Shown here one piece after another: positions 48,089 through 57,217 of a DNA stretch of 64,000 nucleotides. The notes under the pieces are model-generated. The model had not been told where the DNA came from, did no database searches, and saw nothing but the letters and a program-made list of their open reading frames with translations. Position numbers and translations under genes: made by a program. The stretch is from Pseudomonadaceae bacterium (lineage in GTDB: Bacteria > Pseudomonadota > Gammaproteobacteria > Pseudomonadales > Azotimanducaceae): the NCBI GenBank assembly GCA_024743435.1, contig JANSWO010000004.1:62001-126000 (forward strand), given 5' to 3'. Numbering within the stretch: position 1 is the first letter of the stretch; each line of letters opens with the position of its first letter.

Positions 48089-48871
48089 ATGAACGTTACC
48101 CAGCACAATCGAGACGCCTGGAATCGACAAGCGTTGAGCGGCGAATGCCGCTGGTCCCAGCCGGTGGAGAGCGAGGCGATCGAACGCGCGCGAGCTGGAC
48201 ACCCGGAGATTATCCTGACGCCGATAAGACAAGTGCCGCTGCGCTGGTTTGGTGAACTCTCTGGCTGCGATCTTCTCGGTCTGGCAAGCGGCGGCGGTCA
48301 GCAGATGCCGCTGCTTGCAGCCGCTGGCGCGCGCGTGGTGAGCTTTGATAACTCTGAGGAGCAGCTCGCACTCGATGCATTGGTCGCCAAGCGGGAAGGG
48401 CTCAAGATCGCAACCGAGCGCGGTGACATGGCAAACCTTTCGGTGTTCGCTGATGCCAGCTTCGATGTCATCGTGCACCCGGTCGCTAACGTTTTCGCCG
48501 CCAACCTTGCGCCCGTGTGGCAGGAGTGTGCACGAGTGCTGCGGCCCGGTGGACGCTTGCTCAGCGGCTTTATGAATCCGGACTTTTACCTGTTTGATCA
48601 CGAGGCGATCGAAGACGGTGCGCCCCTCGAGGTACGCTTTCCTCTGCCGTTTGCGGATTCGAAAAACCTGCCCGCGGATGAGCTTGCGCGCAGGGTTGAG
48701 CGCGGCGAGCCTTTGGAGTTCAGTCACTCGCTCGAAGAACAGATTGGTGGTCAGCTCGCAGCTGGCTTCTCCATCGCCGGGTTTTATGAAGATCGCTGGG
48801 ATGACGAGGCGAGCCCTCTAAACCGTTTTATGCCAACGTCGATGGCGACACTCGCGATAAGGTCTGCGTAG
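48089..48871 (+). CDS. Class I SAM-dependent methyltransferase
   Basis: The frame opens inside the kinase gene, but the real start is ATG 48089 (MNVTQHNRDAWNRQALSGEC). The SAM motif is DLLGLASGGGQQMPLLAAAG, with a serine-glycine variant of the usual G-x-G-x-G. VVSFDNSEEQL is motif II, and VLRPGGRLLSGFMNP completes the fold. The 260-residue protein resembles small-molecule methyltransferases that start N-x-x-x-W-x-x. The substrate is unknown. Confidence 0.8.
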   Translation: MNVTQHNRDAWNRQALSGECRWSQPVESEAIERARAGHPEIILTPIRQVPLRWFGELSGCDLLGLASGGGQQMPLLAAAGARVVSFDNSEEQLALDALVAKREGLKIATERGDMANLSVFADASFDVIVHPVANVFAANLAPVWQECARVLRPGGRLLSGFMNPDFYLFDHEAIEDGAPLEVRFPLPFADSKNLPADELARRVERGEPLEFSHSLEEQIGGQLAAGFSIAGFYEDRWDDEASPLNRFMPTSMATLAIRSA

Positions 48872-48963
48872 CAAACCATCACGCGCGCATCATGCAGGCC
48901 AGGCTTTGATGCCGGCCGGTTCTCGATAGAACTGCTGCGCCCTACACATCGGAGTACCCCACG

Positions 48964-49668
48964 TTGACTACCCCGCTGCCACAACCGGCTCCGCCCAGCC
49001 GGGCTAACCTGTTTCTTGAGGCCCGTGTGCCGTTAGAGTTCGGTGCCCTCATGTTATCTGCACCGGGTCTGCTTCGGCTGCCAAAGGGCGATGGCCGGGC
49101 GATCATTCTGCTTCCTGGATACATGGCCAGCCCGTCGTCCATGTGGCCGCTGGCTCAGTTTCTGCGCCATCTGAACTACACGCCCCTGGACTGGGGGCTT
49201 GGCACGAACCGCGGCAAAGTGGATGCGGATGTGCAGCGCCTGTCGGAGCGATTGCCGATGATCAGTGCGCAGCACGGCCCGGTGACGTTGATCGGGTGGA
49301 GCCTGGGTGGCGTCATTTCCCGGGAGACCGCTCGCTTGAATCCAGAGATGATCGCAGAGGTCATCACAATGGGTACTCCGGTTATTGGCGGACCGAAGTA
49401 CACAACGGTAGGTGAAGTGTTTGCGCGCTCCGAAGGCCTCGATCTCGATGAGTTTGAAAAAGAGGTACACGCGCGCAATCTACTTGGCCTCCGCCAACCG
49501 CTTACCTGCATCTACAGCCGCAGCGACGGCGTGGTCAGCTGGGAAGCGGCGCGCGACATTTACAATGATCACGCGCGTAATATCGAAGTGGTTAGCTCGC
49601 ACGTCGGGCTTGGCTTCAACCCAAGCGTATGGCGGATCATCGGTAAAACGCTTGCCGGTGATCGGTGA
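48964..49668 (+). CDS. Alpha/beta hydrolase
   Basis: The 234-residue cytoplasmic protein has the oxyanion region ILLPGYMASPSSMWPLA and the nucleophile motif GWSLGG. The likely acid is in IYSRSDGVV and the histidine in SSHVGLGFN. The compact lipase- or esterase-like fold resembles a PGAP1/triacylglycerol-lipase-type group. The start codon is TTG at 48964. Its substrate cannot be inferred. uvrD follows about 100 bases later. Confidence 0.78.
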   Translation: MTTPLPQPAPPSRANLFLEARVPLEFGALMLSAPGLLRLPKGDGRAIILLPGYMASPSSMWPLAQFLRHLNYTPLDWGLGTNRGKVDADVQRLSERLPMISAQHGPVTLIGWSLGGVISRETARLNPEMIAEVITMGTPVIGGPKYTTVGEVFARSEGLDLDEFEKEVHARNLLGLRQPLTCIYSRSDGVVSWEAARDIYNDHARNIEVVSSHVGLGFNPSVWRIIGKTLAGDR

Positions 49669-49765
49669 CGCTCGCGGCCCGCTGAATCGCGCCTGCGTGC
49701 GATTCGCGCTTCGCAACACGGCTCGCCTCCTCTAGAGTAACGCGCTCAGCCGCTTGCGAAGCCCC

Positions 49766-51994
49766 ATGGACGTAACCCACATCATCGATGGCCTTAATGA
49801 GCCTCAACGCGAGGCCGTTACCGCGCCCCAGGAAAACTTGTTGATCGTGGCCGGGGCGGGCAGCGGCAAAACGCGAGTGCTGACGCACCGGGTGGCCTGG
49901 CTTGTGGAGGCAGAGAACGAATCGCCCTACAGCATCCTGGCGGTGACGTTCACCAACAAAGCGGCGGCCGAGATGCGCTCGCGGCTGGAATCGCTGTTGC
50001 AGGTTCCGGCGCGCGGCATGTGGGTCGGCACGTTTCACGGCATTGCCCATCGCCTGTTGCGCATGCACTGGCGAGAAGCCGGGCTGCCGGAGAACTTTCA
50101 AATCCTTGATGCGGACGATCAGCAGCGACTCGTCAAACGCGTCATGCGCAACATGGACATCGATGAGCAGCGTTGGCCTGCCCGCCAGGCTACATGGTTC
50201 ATTAACTCCCAGAAAGATGAAGGGCTGCGCGCGAAGGATGTGGTCGCTGGCGACGATCTTTACCAGCAGACACACAAGCGCATCTACGAAGCCTATGAAG
50301 AGCTATGTCGTAGTGGCGGTCTCGTGGATTTTGCGGAGCTGCTGTTGCGCAGCCATGAAATCTGGCTCGAGCACCCGGATCTGCTCGATCACTATCAGCG
50401 CCGCTTTCGGCATGTTCTCGTGGATGAGTTTCAGGATACGAATGCTATCCAGTATGCCTGGTTGCGCGTGCTGGCCGGGCGCACGGCGCGAGTTATGGCG
50501 GTTGGCGATGATGATCAGTCGATCTACGGCTGGCGCGGCGCGCGGATAGAGAACATTCAGCGTTACACCGAGCATTTCGAAGCGGTTAAAACCATTCGCC
50601 TGGAGCAGAACTACCGCTCAACCAACACTGTGCTCAAAGCCGCGAACGCCCTGATCAGCCATAACACCGGTCGGCTTGGCAAAGAGCTTTGGACGGCGGG
50701 CGCCGACGGTGAGCCCATCGCGATTTATGCCGGTTATAACGATCTCGATGAAGCGCGCTTTATCGCCGAGCGTATCGTTGAGTTTGTCGATGCTGGCGGG
50801 CGAGCTGATGAGGCAGCGATTCTGTACCGCTCCAATGCGCAGTCGCGGGTGCTGGAAGAAGCCCTGTTGCGCGCGAACGTGCCCTATCGAATCTACGGCG
50901 GCTTACGGTTTTTTGAGCGCGCTGAAGTCCGCAATGCGATGTCCTATCTGCGGCTGATTCACGAGCGTCACAGTGATGTTGCGTTCGAACGCGTCGTCAA
51001 CGCGCCCACGCGCGGCATTGGTGACAAAACTGTCGAGCGGCTTCGTAGCATCGCGCGCGAGCATGGCGTGTCGATGTGGCAAGCGGCGGTGACCGCGGTT
51101 GATCAGAACCTGCTGGCTGGCCGTGCCGCCAATGCGGTGGGTGGTTTCATTAAGCTCATTGATGATCTGGCCGAGGCAACCGAAGAGCTGTCGCTGCATG
51201 AGATGGCGGATCACGTCATCGATGCGAGCGGGCTGCTCGCGTTTCATGGCAAGGAACCGGGTGAGCGAGGTCTCGCTCGCAAGGAAAACCTGGCGGAGCT
51301 TGTCACCGCCGCCCGCCAGTTCAATTCCGAGCAGAGCTTTCCGCTGATAGAAACGCTTGTCGATTCGGATGCTGCGCTCGCCTCCCCGCTCGCTGAGTTT
51401 TTAGATCATGCGGCGCTCGATTCGGGAGAGCGTCAATCCGAGGACGGCCCGGCGGTGCAGTTGATGACACTGCATTCGGCCAAAGGCCTGGAGTTTCCAC
51501 TCGTCTTTCTCGGCGGCATGGAAGAGGGTTTGTTTCCGCACAACATGAGCGCGCAGGATCCGGATCGGCTGGAGGAGGAGAGGCGCCTTTGTTATGTCGG
51601 CATTACCCGCGCTATGCAGCAGCTCTATCTGACCTATGCCGAGAGCAGGCGCTTACATGGCAGCGACACCTACAACCGCCCTTCCCGCTTTCTTCAGGAA
51701 GTTCCGGCCGAGCTGGTTCAGGAAGTGCGGCTCGGTGGCTCTGTGTCTCGCGGCTACCGGCATGCGGGCGGCGGAGCGCCCCGGTCGGTTGGCTCTTTGG
51801 TGGATGAAGCGCCAGCGGCGGCAGGACAGGGCCTTGGTATTGGGGCGCGGGTCCATCACGATAAGTTTGGTGAGGGCGTCGTGGTGCAAAGCGAAGGTAG
51901 TGGCGACCGCACTCGCGTGCAGATCAATTTTGTCGCTGCTGGCGCCAAGTGGCTCATGTTGAGCGCGGCGAAGCTAACCTCGCTTGATGCGTAA
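49766..51994 (+). CDS. uvrD: DNA helicase II (UvrD)
   Basis: UvrD is the 3'-5' helicase of nucleotide excision and mismatch repair. ATG 49766 gives MDVTHIIDGLNEPQREAV, matching the E. coli start and supported over an upstream in-frame start at 49754. Walker A is AGAGSGKT (residues 29-36). LVDEFQDTN, GDDDQSIYGWRGA, EQNYRST and TLHSAKGLEF are the SF1 helicase motifs. The C-terminal Tudor-like domain (IGARVHHDKFGEGVVV) binds RNA polymerase in E. coli. The 742 residues are slightly longer than the E. coli protein. Confidence 0.97.
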   Translation: MDVTHIIDGLNEPQREAVTAPQENLLIVAGAGSGKTRVLTHRVAWLVEAENESPYSILAVTFTNKAAAEMRSRLESLLQVPARGMWVGTFHGIAHRLLRMHWREAGLPENFQILDADDQQRLVKRVMRNMDIDEQRWPARQATWFINSQKDEGLRAKDVVAGDDLYQQTHKRIYEAYEELCRSGGLVDFAELLLRSHEIWLEHPDLLDHYQRRFRHVLVDEFQDTNAIQYAWLRVLAGRTARVMAVGDDDQSIYGWRGARIENIQRYTEHFEAVKTIRLEQNYRSTNTVLKAANALISHNTGRLGKELWTAGADGEPIAIYAGYNDLDEARFIAERIVEFVDAGGRADEAAILYRSNAQSRVLEEALLRANVPYRIYGGLRFFERAEVRNAMSYLRLIHERHSDVAFERVVNAPTRGIGDKTVERLRSIAREHGVSMWQAAVTAVDQNLLAGRAANAVGGFIKLIDDLAEATEELSLHEMADHVIDASGLLAFHGKEPGERGLARKENLAELVTAARQFNSEQSFPLIETLVDSDAALASPLAEFLDHAALDSGERQSEDGPAVQLMTLHSAKGLEFPLVFLGGMEEGLFPHNMSAQDPDRLEEERRLCYVGITRAMQQLYLTYAESRRLHGSDTYNRPSRFLQEVPAELVQEVRLGGSVSRGYRHAGGGAPRSVGSLVDEAPAAAGQGLGIGARVHHDKFGEGVVVQSEGSGDRTRVQINFVAAGAKWLMLSAAKLTSLDA

Positions 51995-52045
51995 CGCGAT
52001 ATCGAATAGATGAGGCGTTGGAAAAAGATGAACGAGAGAACTGTT

Positions 52046-53176
52046 ATGGGACGTCGATTGATGATGTGGAAGGCCAAGGCATGCGCGGCGCTACTGATGC
52101 TCGGTTTGCTTGCGAGCTGTGGCGACTCCGCACAACCCGCGGGCTCCAGCGCCGCTGCCAACTCAGATAGCGCGGCGGCTGATCCGGACAAGGTTTATCG
52201 CTGGAAGTTGATAACGACCTGGCCGAAGAATCTGCCGGCACTGGGCATGGCCCCCGAGCGCTTCGCCCAGTTGGTTGATCGCATGAGCAACGGTCGCCTC
52301 AAGGTGAAGGTCTACGGCGCTGGCGAACTGGTTGGCGCATTCGAGGTCTTCGATGCAGTGTCCCAGGGTAACGCCGAGATGGGCCATGGCGCCGCCTACT
52401 ACTGGCGCGGCAAGGTGCCCGTGGCGGCGTTCTTCTCAACGATCCCCTTTGGCATGACGGCGCAGGAGATGAATGGCTGGCTGCGCTATGGCGGTGGTAT
52501 GGAGCTTTGGCGGGAAGCTTATGAGCCGTTCGACCTGATCCCGATGGCCTCCGGGAACACGGGTGTGCAGATGGCGGGTTGGTTCAACAAGGAGATCAAC
52601 TCGGTTGAGGATCTGAAAGGGCTGACCATGCGTATGCCGGGTCTCGCCGGAGAAGTACTGCAGAGGCTTGGCGGCGTGCCCGTATCCATGCCCGGGGGTG
52701 AGATGTTTACCTCGCTGCAAACCGGTGCAATTGATGCAACCGAATGGGTGGGGCCTTACAACGATCTGGCACTCGGCCTGCACAGCATCGCCAAGTACTA
52801 CTACTACCCAGGCTGGCATGAGCCGGGCCCAACGCTCGAAGCGATTGTTAATGCGGATGCCTGGGCCGAGCTACCGGACGACTTGAAGGCGATTGTCGAA
52901 GTCGCCTCCCAGGCGATCAACGACGACATGCTGGCGGAATTTACGGCTCGCAACAACGCCGCTTTGCGAACGCTCATCGACGAGCACGGAGTGGAGCTTC
53001 GCCGGTTGCCCGATGATGTCCTGGCCGCGTTTAAACGAGAATCAGCCAATGTGCTTCAGGACAGCATCGGTGATGACGAGCTTTCGCGCCGGGTGTATGA
53101 CTCCTACATGGGCTTCCTGAAGGAGGCGAGCGCGTATCACGAGATCTCAGAAAAAGCCTATCTGAACGCTCGCTGA
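52046..53176 (+). CDS. TRAP transporter substrate-binding lipoprotein (TakP-like)
   Basis: The frame opens at 52010. ATG 52046 is chosen for the signal MGRRLMMWKAKACAALLM, ending in the lipobox LLASC, and an upstream GAGAG. The mature DctP-family protein has TWPKNLPALGMAPERFAQLV, MGHGAAYYWRGKVPVAAFF, GNTGVQMAGWFNKEINSVED, GAIDATEWVGPYNDLALG and YYYYPGWHEPG. These are close to TakP-type alpha-keto-acid binders. It presents substrate to DctQM, but those genes lie on the other strand 2-4 kb away. Its stop overlaps the enoyl-CoA hydratase start (TGATG). Confidence 0.9.
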   Translation: MGRRLMMWKAKACAALLMLGLLASCGDSAQPAGSSAAANSDSAAADPDKVYRWKLITTWPKNLPALGMAPERFAQLVDRMSNGRLKVKVYGAGELVGAFEVFDAVSQGNAEMGHGAAYYWRGKVPVAAFFSTIPFGMTAQEMNGWLRYGGGMELWREAYEPFDLIPMASGNTGVQMAGWFNKEINSVEDLKGLTMRMPGLAGEVLQRLGGVPVSMPGGEMFTSLQTGAIDATEWVGPYNDLALGLHSIAKYYYYPGWHEPGPTLEAIVNADAWAELPDDLKAIVEVASQAINDDMLAEFTARNNAALRTLIDEHGVELRRLPDDVLAAFKRESANVLQDSIGDDELSRRVYDSYMGFLKEASAYHEISEKAYLNAR

Positions 53177-54006
53177 TGGAGTTCAAAGTCACCCTGTTGG
53201 ATGTGCGTGATGGGGTTGCAACAATCACCCTGAACCGGCCCGACCGGCTCAATGCCTGGACGGGCCGCCTGCATACCGAGTATCGAGCTCGGCTGACCGC
53301 AGCGAATGACAACCCGGAGGTAGGCGCCATCGTTGTCACGGGTGCTGGCCGCGGGTTTTGCGTCGGCGGAGATTCGGCGGCGCTCGACGGCCATGCGAAG
53401 CGCGGCGGCTACGATCCAGGCACAAAAGAAGACATTGCCAAGCCAGGGTACGGGACCGAACGATCGTTTGATGCCAGCTTCGCTTACCACTTTGGACTGG
53501 ATAAGCCAGTGGTCGCCGCCATCAATGGCCCCGCGGCTGGTGTGGGGCTGGCTTTAGCGTGCTTTGCGGACCTGCGCTTTGCCGTGCCTGGGGCTAAACT
53601 GACCACCGCCCATGGCAAGCTGAACCTGCCAGCGGAGTACGGGCTGTCCTGGATCCTGCCTCGCGCGATCGGCCTGGCGCGGGCTAATGAGCTGCTCCTG
53701 ACGAGCCGCGTGTTCACCACGGATGAGGCCTGTGAGTATGGCCTGATCAACGAAATCGTCGACGATGATCAGCTGCAGGAGTTCGTGCATGAATACTGCG
53801 TGCGCCTGATTGAGACGGTCTCCCCGAACTCGCTGCGCCAGACCCGCTGGCAGATATACCGGGACCTGCATCGATCGGTGGCTGAATCGGTGGACGAATC
53901 AGAAGCGCTGATCAGTCAGATGATGACCGAAGACGACTATCGTGAGGGTGTGGCGGCATTTCTAGGCAAGCGCGCACCCGCCTGGGGCCAAGAGCCTCAG
54001 AGCTGA
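53176..54006 (+). CDS. Enoyl-CoA hydratase/isomerase family protein
   Basis: The crotonase-fold signs are VATITLNRPDRLNAWTGRL, the oxyanion-hole strand GRGFCVGGDSAAL and INGPAAGVGLALACFADLRF. AEYGLSWILPRAIG carries the region of the catalytic Glu. The 276 residues are typical of hydratases and isomerases acting on acyl-CoA. It is coupled to the TRAP binding protein by a TGATG overlap, so transport and acyl-CoA metabolism may be linked. The exact reaction is unknown. Confidence 0.88.
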   Translation: MEFKVTLLDVRDGVATITLNRPDRLNAWTGRLHTEYRARLTAANDNPEVGAIVVTGAGRGFCVGGDSAALDGHAKRGGYDPGTKEDIAKPGYGTERSFDASFAYHFGLDKPVVAAINGPAAGVGLALACFADLRFAVPGAKLTTAHGKLNLPAEYGLSWILPRAIGLARANELLLTSRVFTTDEACEYGLINEIVDDDQLQEFVHEYCVRLIETVSPNSLRQTRWQIYRDLHRSVAESVDESEALISQMMTEDDYREGVAAFLGKRAPAWGQEPQS

Positions 54007-54060
54007 CGGTGGGCCGTACAGGGCCGCGCTAAACATACGCAAAGAATGTTTTGCTCAGCC

Positions 54061-55269
54061 TCAAGCAGCATCTACGCTTGGCTGGATCTCAATGCCTCTC
54101 GCCCATACGCCGACTGGTCGAGACAGTGTGCCCAGGTCGATCAGAGGGTCACCATCCAATAGCACCAGGTCGGCGCTTAAACCGCTCGCCAACCGCCCCG
54201 TCTCTGCGCCAAGACCCAAGGCGTCGGCTGCGTTGCTGGTGGCGGAGCGAAGCACCTGCTCAGCGCTGAACTGGGTGACCCGAGCGAATACATCCAATGC
54301 CTGGGGCAGATGATGATGAAAGACGCCGGGGATACCTGCGTCGGTTGACGCGATGAAGCGAACGCCTGCATCGCGCATAGCGGCGAAGTTAGCCCTTACT
54401 CGCGCGAGCGGCTTGGGATTTTCCGCCCGCAGATAGCGCTGCCAGCCGCGATTGATTGTGGGCGATACCCACAGCTGGTTGGCGGCGATAGTGGCGGCCA
54501 CCTCGGGGTCATAGTTTGCCCCCCAGCCATCCGGCCCCACCCAGGAGCAGTGCTCGATGGTTAACACGCCCGCGTTCGCCGCGTTGCGAATACCATCGGT
54601 GCCATGGCAGTGCGCGGCAACCGACAAGTCGTGTTCACTCGCCCGAGCAACTATCGACCGGAGAGTCGATTCTGGATATTGAGAGTCTTTGGGCTGGCTA
54701 CCTGGGGTCATTTGACCACCCGTTGCCATGACCTTTATGAGGTCTGCCTGGTGTGCAACCTGGCGTTCGAGGACCATTAGCGCCTCGTCGGGGGTTTCCG
54801 CATGGCCGCCCCAGAAGTGACAGTGGCCGTTGGGGATTGTGATGGGTTGGCCGGCGCAAAGAAGTCTGGGGCCAAGCGCCTCGTCCGCCTTGATCTCATC
54901 CCGCAGCCGCATCTCTAACCACGCGCCACCGCCAAGATCCCGGGCGGTGGTGATTCCTGCCCGCACCATCGCTTGCGCGCGGGTCAACATGCCGGGGTAG
55001 ACGGAGGGGTCCGTGAAGGCCGGCGGTTTGCGGTTTTCCGGATCGAGCTCCATATGAACATGGGCATCGATCAGGCCTGGTATTGCGGTGATGCCGGGTA
55101 GCGAGCGAATGTCGCAGCCCGCGGACAGCTCATCCATAGCGCCCAATGCCGTGATTCGGCGACCTTCTATGCGTATTGAGTCGCCTGCGTGATAGCTATT
55201 GCCGTCCCATATCTTGAGGCCAGTCAGCAATAGTGGGCGTTCACTTACATGGGCGATATCTTGGTTCAA
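54061..55269 (-). CDS. Amidohydrolase-family metal-dependent hydrolase
   Basis: The fold carries an N-terminal composite beta-sandwich and the TIM-barrel metal sites. These are LIDAHVHMEL, the bridging lysine in DLIKVMATGG, AAHCHGTDG, IEHCSW and the aspartate in STDAGIPG. This pattern fits imidazolonepropionase-like and prolidase-like amidohydrolases acting on cyclic amides or peptides. The start is TTG, two bases after the dctM stop. It is the last gene of the ubiA-dctQ-dctM-amidohydrolase run and likely acts on the imported compound. Confidence 0.88.
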   Translation of the reverse strand: MNQDIAHVSERPLLLTGLKIWDGNSYHAGDSIRIEGRRITALGAMDELSAGCDIRSLPGITAIPGLIDAHVHMELDPENRKPPAFTDPSVYPGMLTRAQAMVRAGITTARDLGGGAWLEMRLRDEIKADEALGPRLLCAGQPITIPNGHCHFWGGHAETPDEALMVLERQVAHQADLIKVMATGGQMTPGSQPKDSQYPESTLRSIVARASEHDLSVAAHCHGTDGIRNAANAGVLTIEHCSWVGPDGWGANYDPEVAATIAANQLWVSPTINRGWQRYLRAENPKPLARVRANFAAMRDAGVRFIASTDAGIPGVFHHHLPQALDVFARVTQFSAEQVLRSATSNAADALGLGAETGRLASGLSADLVLLDGDPLIDLGTLSRPVGVWARGIEIQPSVDAA

Positions 55270-55271
55270 TG

Positions 55272-56645
55272 CTAGTTCCCGTAAATCTGATCAGGCAGCC
55301 AGGTAGCAAGATTTGGCCAGGCGATAAGCAGCGCCAGCAGCGTTATCTGCAACACGATGAACGGCACGACGCCGCGATACATAGCAGTGGTAGGTACGGA
55401 GGCCGGCGTAACCCCTCTCAGATAGAACAAGGCAAAGCCAAAGGGGGGCGTTAAAAACGAGGTCTGCAGATTCACCGCGATCATTACACCCAGCCACACC
55501 GGATCAAAGCCCATTGCGAGCAGTATGGGCCCGACGATGGGCACAACGACAAAAGTGATCTCGATGAAATCGAGCATGAAGCCGAGCAGAAAAATAACGA
55601 GCATCACAACCGCGAATGCCCCCCACATGCCGCCGGGCATGGCTTCGAATGCGTGTGCGATCAGTTCTTCACCGCCGTAGCCGCGGAAGACCAAAGAGAA
55701 CAGCGACGCGCCAATGAGGATGAAGAACACCATTGCGGTCGTCTTCACCGTTGAATCGCCGATCTCACGAATCATGCGCCAGGACATGAGACGGCGTAGG
55801 CCGGCGAGAATCAGCGCGCCAGCGGCGCCAACGCCCGCAGCCTCTGTTGGGGTCGCGAAGCCGCCCAGGATAGAGCCGAGGACAGCCACGATGAGGACCA
55901 GTGGCGCAGCCAGGGCGGTTAGCAGCGATGGCGGCGCGAGGGCAGCCTCGACGGGCTGTTTTGCCGGTGGCATGCGGCTTGAATCACGCAGCGCCGCGAA
56001 CAGCAGGTAAGCAGCATACAGCAGCACCAGAATGAAACCCGGCACGATGGAACCGGCAAACAGGTCGCCAACGGAGACGGTTTCCGGCGCGAAGACGCCC
56101 TGACTCAGCTGGGCTTGCTGGTAGGCATTGGATAGAACGTCGCCCAACAACACCAATGCAATAGAGGGCGGGATGATCTGGCCCAGGGTGCCCGTGGCGG
56201 AAATGACCCCCGTGGCGATTTTCGGGTCGTAGCCCTGGCGCAACATGACCGGCAGCGACATCAGGCCCATCGTTACCACGGTAGCGCCAACGATACCGGT
56301 GCTCGCCGCCAGCAGAGTGCCCACCAGGAGTACTGCAAAGGCCAGACCGGCGGGAAATCTGCCCATCAGCGATGACAGCGCCGACAGTAACTCCTCGGCG
56401 ATGCGCGTTTTCTCCAGCGTGACGCCCATGAAGACGAATAGCGGCACTGCGATGAGCGTCTGATTGGTAACAATACCGAACACTCGGCCGGGAAAAAATC
56501 CGAGATCGCCGAAGTCGAAAATCCCGAATACAGCGCCGAGTGCGGCAAATCCGAGCGCCGTACCGGCGAGTGTCAAAGCCACGGAGTAGCCGGCCAGGAG
56601 TGCGGCAAAGACGATGGCGAACATCGCCAGAGATAGATATTCCAC
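55272..56645 (-). CDS. dctM: TRAP transporter large permease subunit DctM
   Basis: DctM is the elevator-type transport subunit of tripartite ATP-independent periplasmic transporters. It couples sodium entry to solute uptake. The 457 residues give about twelve hydrophobic helices with family segments VPLFVFMGVTLEKTRIAEEL, ATGTLGQIIPPSIALVLLGD and LQTSFLTPPFGFALFYLRG. It is slightly longer than many DctM, as in the TakP group. The start is GTG, directly after the dctQ stop. Confidence 0.92.
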   Translation of the reverse strand: MEYLSLAMFAIVFAALLAGYSVALTLAGTALGFAALGAVFGIFDFGDLGFFPGRVFGIVTNQTLIAVPLFVFMGVTLEKTRIAEELLSALSSLMGRFPAGLAFAVLLVGTLLAASTGIVGATVVTMGLMSLPVMLRQGYDPKIATGVISATGTLGQIIPPSIALVLLGDVLSNAYQQAQLSQGVFAPETVSVGDLFAGSIVPGFILVLLYAAYLLFAALRDSSRMPPAKQPVEAALAPPSLLTALAAPLVLIVAVLGSILGGFATPTEAAGVGAAGALILAGLRRLMSWRMIREIGDSTVKTTAMVFFILIGASLFSLVFRGYGGEELIAHAFEAMPGGMWGAFAVVMLVIFLLGFMLDFIEITFVVVPIVGPILLAMGFDPVWLGVMIAVNLQTSFLTPPFGFALFYLRGVTPASVPTTAMYRGVVPFIVLQITLLALLIAWPNLATWLPDQIYGN

Positions 56646-56646
56646 G

Positions 56647-57210
56647 CTAACGATCTTCCCGCGTGGTGGCAGCAGAATCGGGCTTACCGAGCAACCCCAA
56701 CTGGCGGATGAGCTTTGCGATCTCGGACAAGCCCTGAAGTATGAGCAGTATCGCTGCGAGTGGTATCAGCGACTTGAGCAGGTAGATGGCAGGAATGCCG
56801 CCAACCTCGGAGGAGGTTTCCAGCACGCGCCAGCTCGCCGCAGCGTACGGCAGAGAACTCCACAGCAGAAAGCCGGCGACCGGTAGCAGGAAGACGACGT
56901 GGCCAATGAGGTTTAACCAGGCCCTCCGGCGCTCTGCGTAGCCGGTGTAGAGCAGATCCACCCGCACATGGGCATCGTGGCGCAAGGCGTAGGGTATGCC
57001 GAGCAGGAACACGGCCCCGTGCAGGTAGATAACGCTCTCCTGCAGGGCGATGGTGCCGATGCCGAAGGCGTACCGCAGTACAACGATGAGCACGGTGAGC
57101 AGCACCATGATCAGCGTTAGGACGGCGCACACGCTGCCGATAGCATCACTGAGCCTATCCATGAGATTTGGCCGCTCGGCAGGCAGTGTCTCGTCGTCGA
57201 GCGGAGTCAC
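56647..57210 (-). CDS. dctQ: TRAP transporter small permease subunit DctQ
   Basis: DctQ is the four-helix small membrane subunit that scaffolds DctM. The 187 residues show LTVLIVVLRYAFGIGTIALQE, then YLHGAVFLLGIPYALRHDAHVRVDLLY (family signature, given in part), and two later helices. The N- and C-terminal tails are hydrophilic. The GTG start lies 7 bases after the ubiA stop, so it appears to be transcribed with ubiA. Its substrate-binding partner is the lipoprotein at 52046. Confidence 0.88.
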   Translation of the reverse strand: MTPLDDETLPAERPNLMDRLSDAIGSVCAVLTLIMVLLTVLIVVLRYAFGIGTIALQESVIYLHGAVFLLGIPYALRHDAHVRVDLLYTGYAERRRAWLNLIGHVVFLLPVAGFLLWSSLPYAAASWRVLETSSEVGGIPAIYLLKSLIPLAAILLILQGLSEIAKLIRQLGLLGKPDSAATTREDR

Positions 57211-57217
57211 GGCGTGA

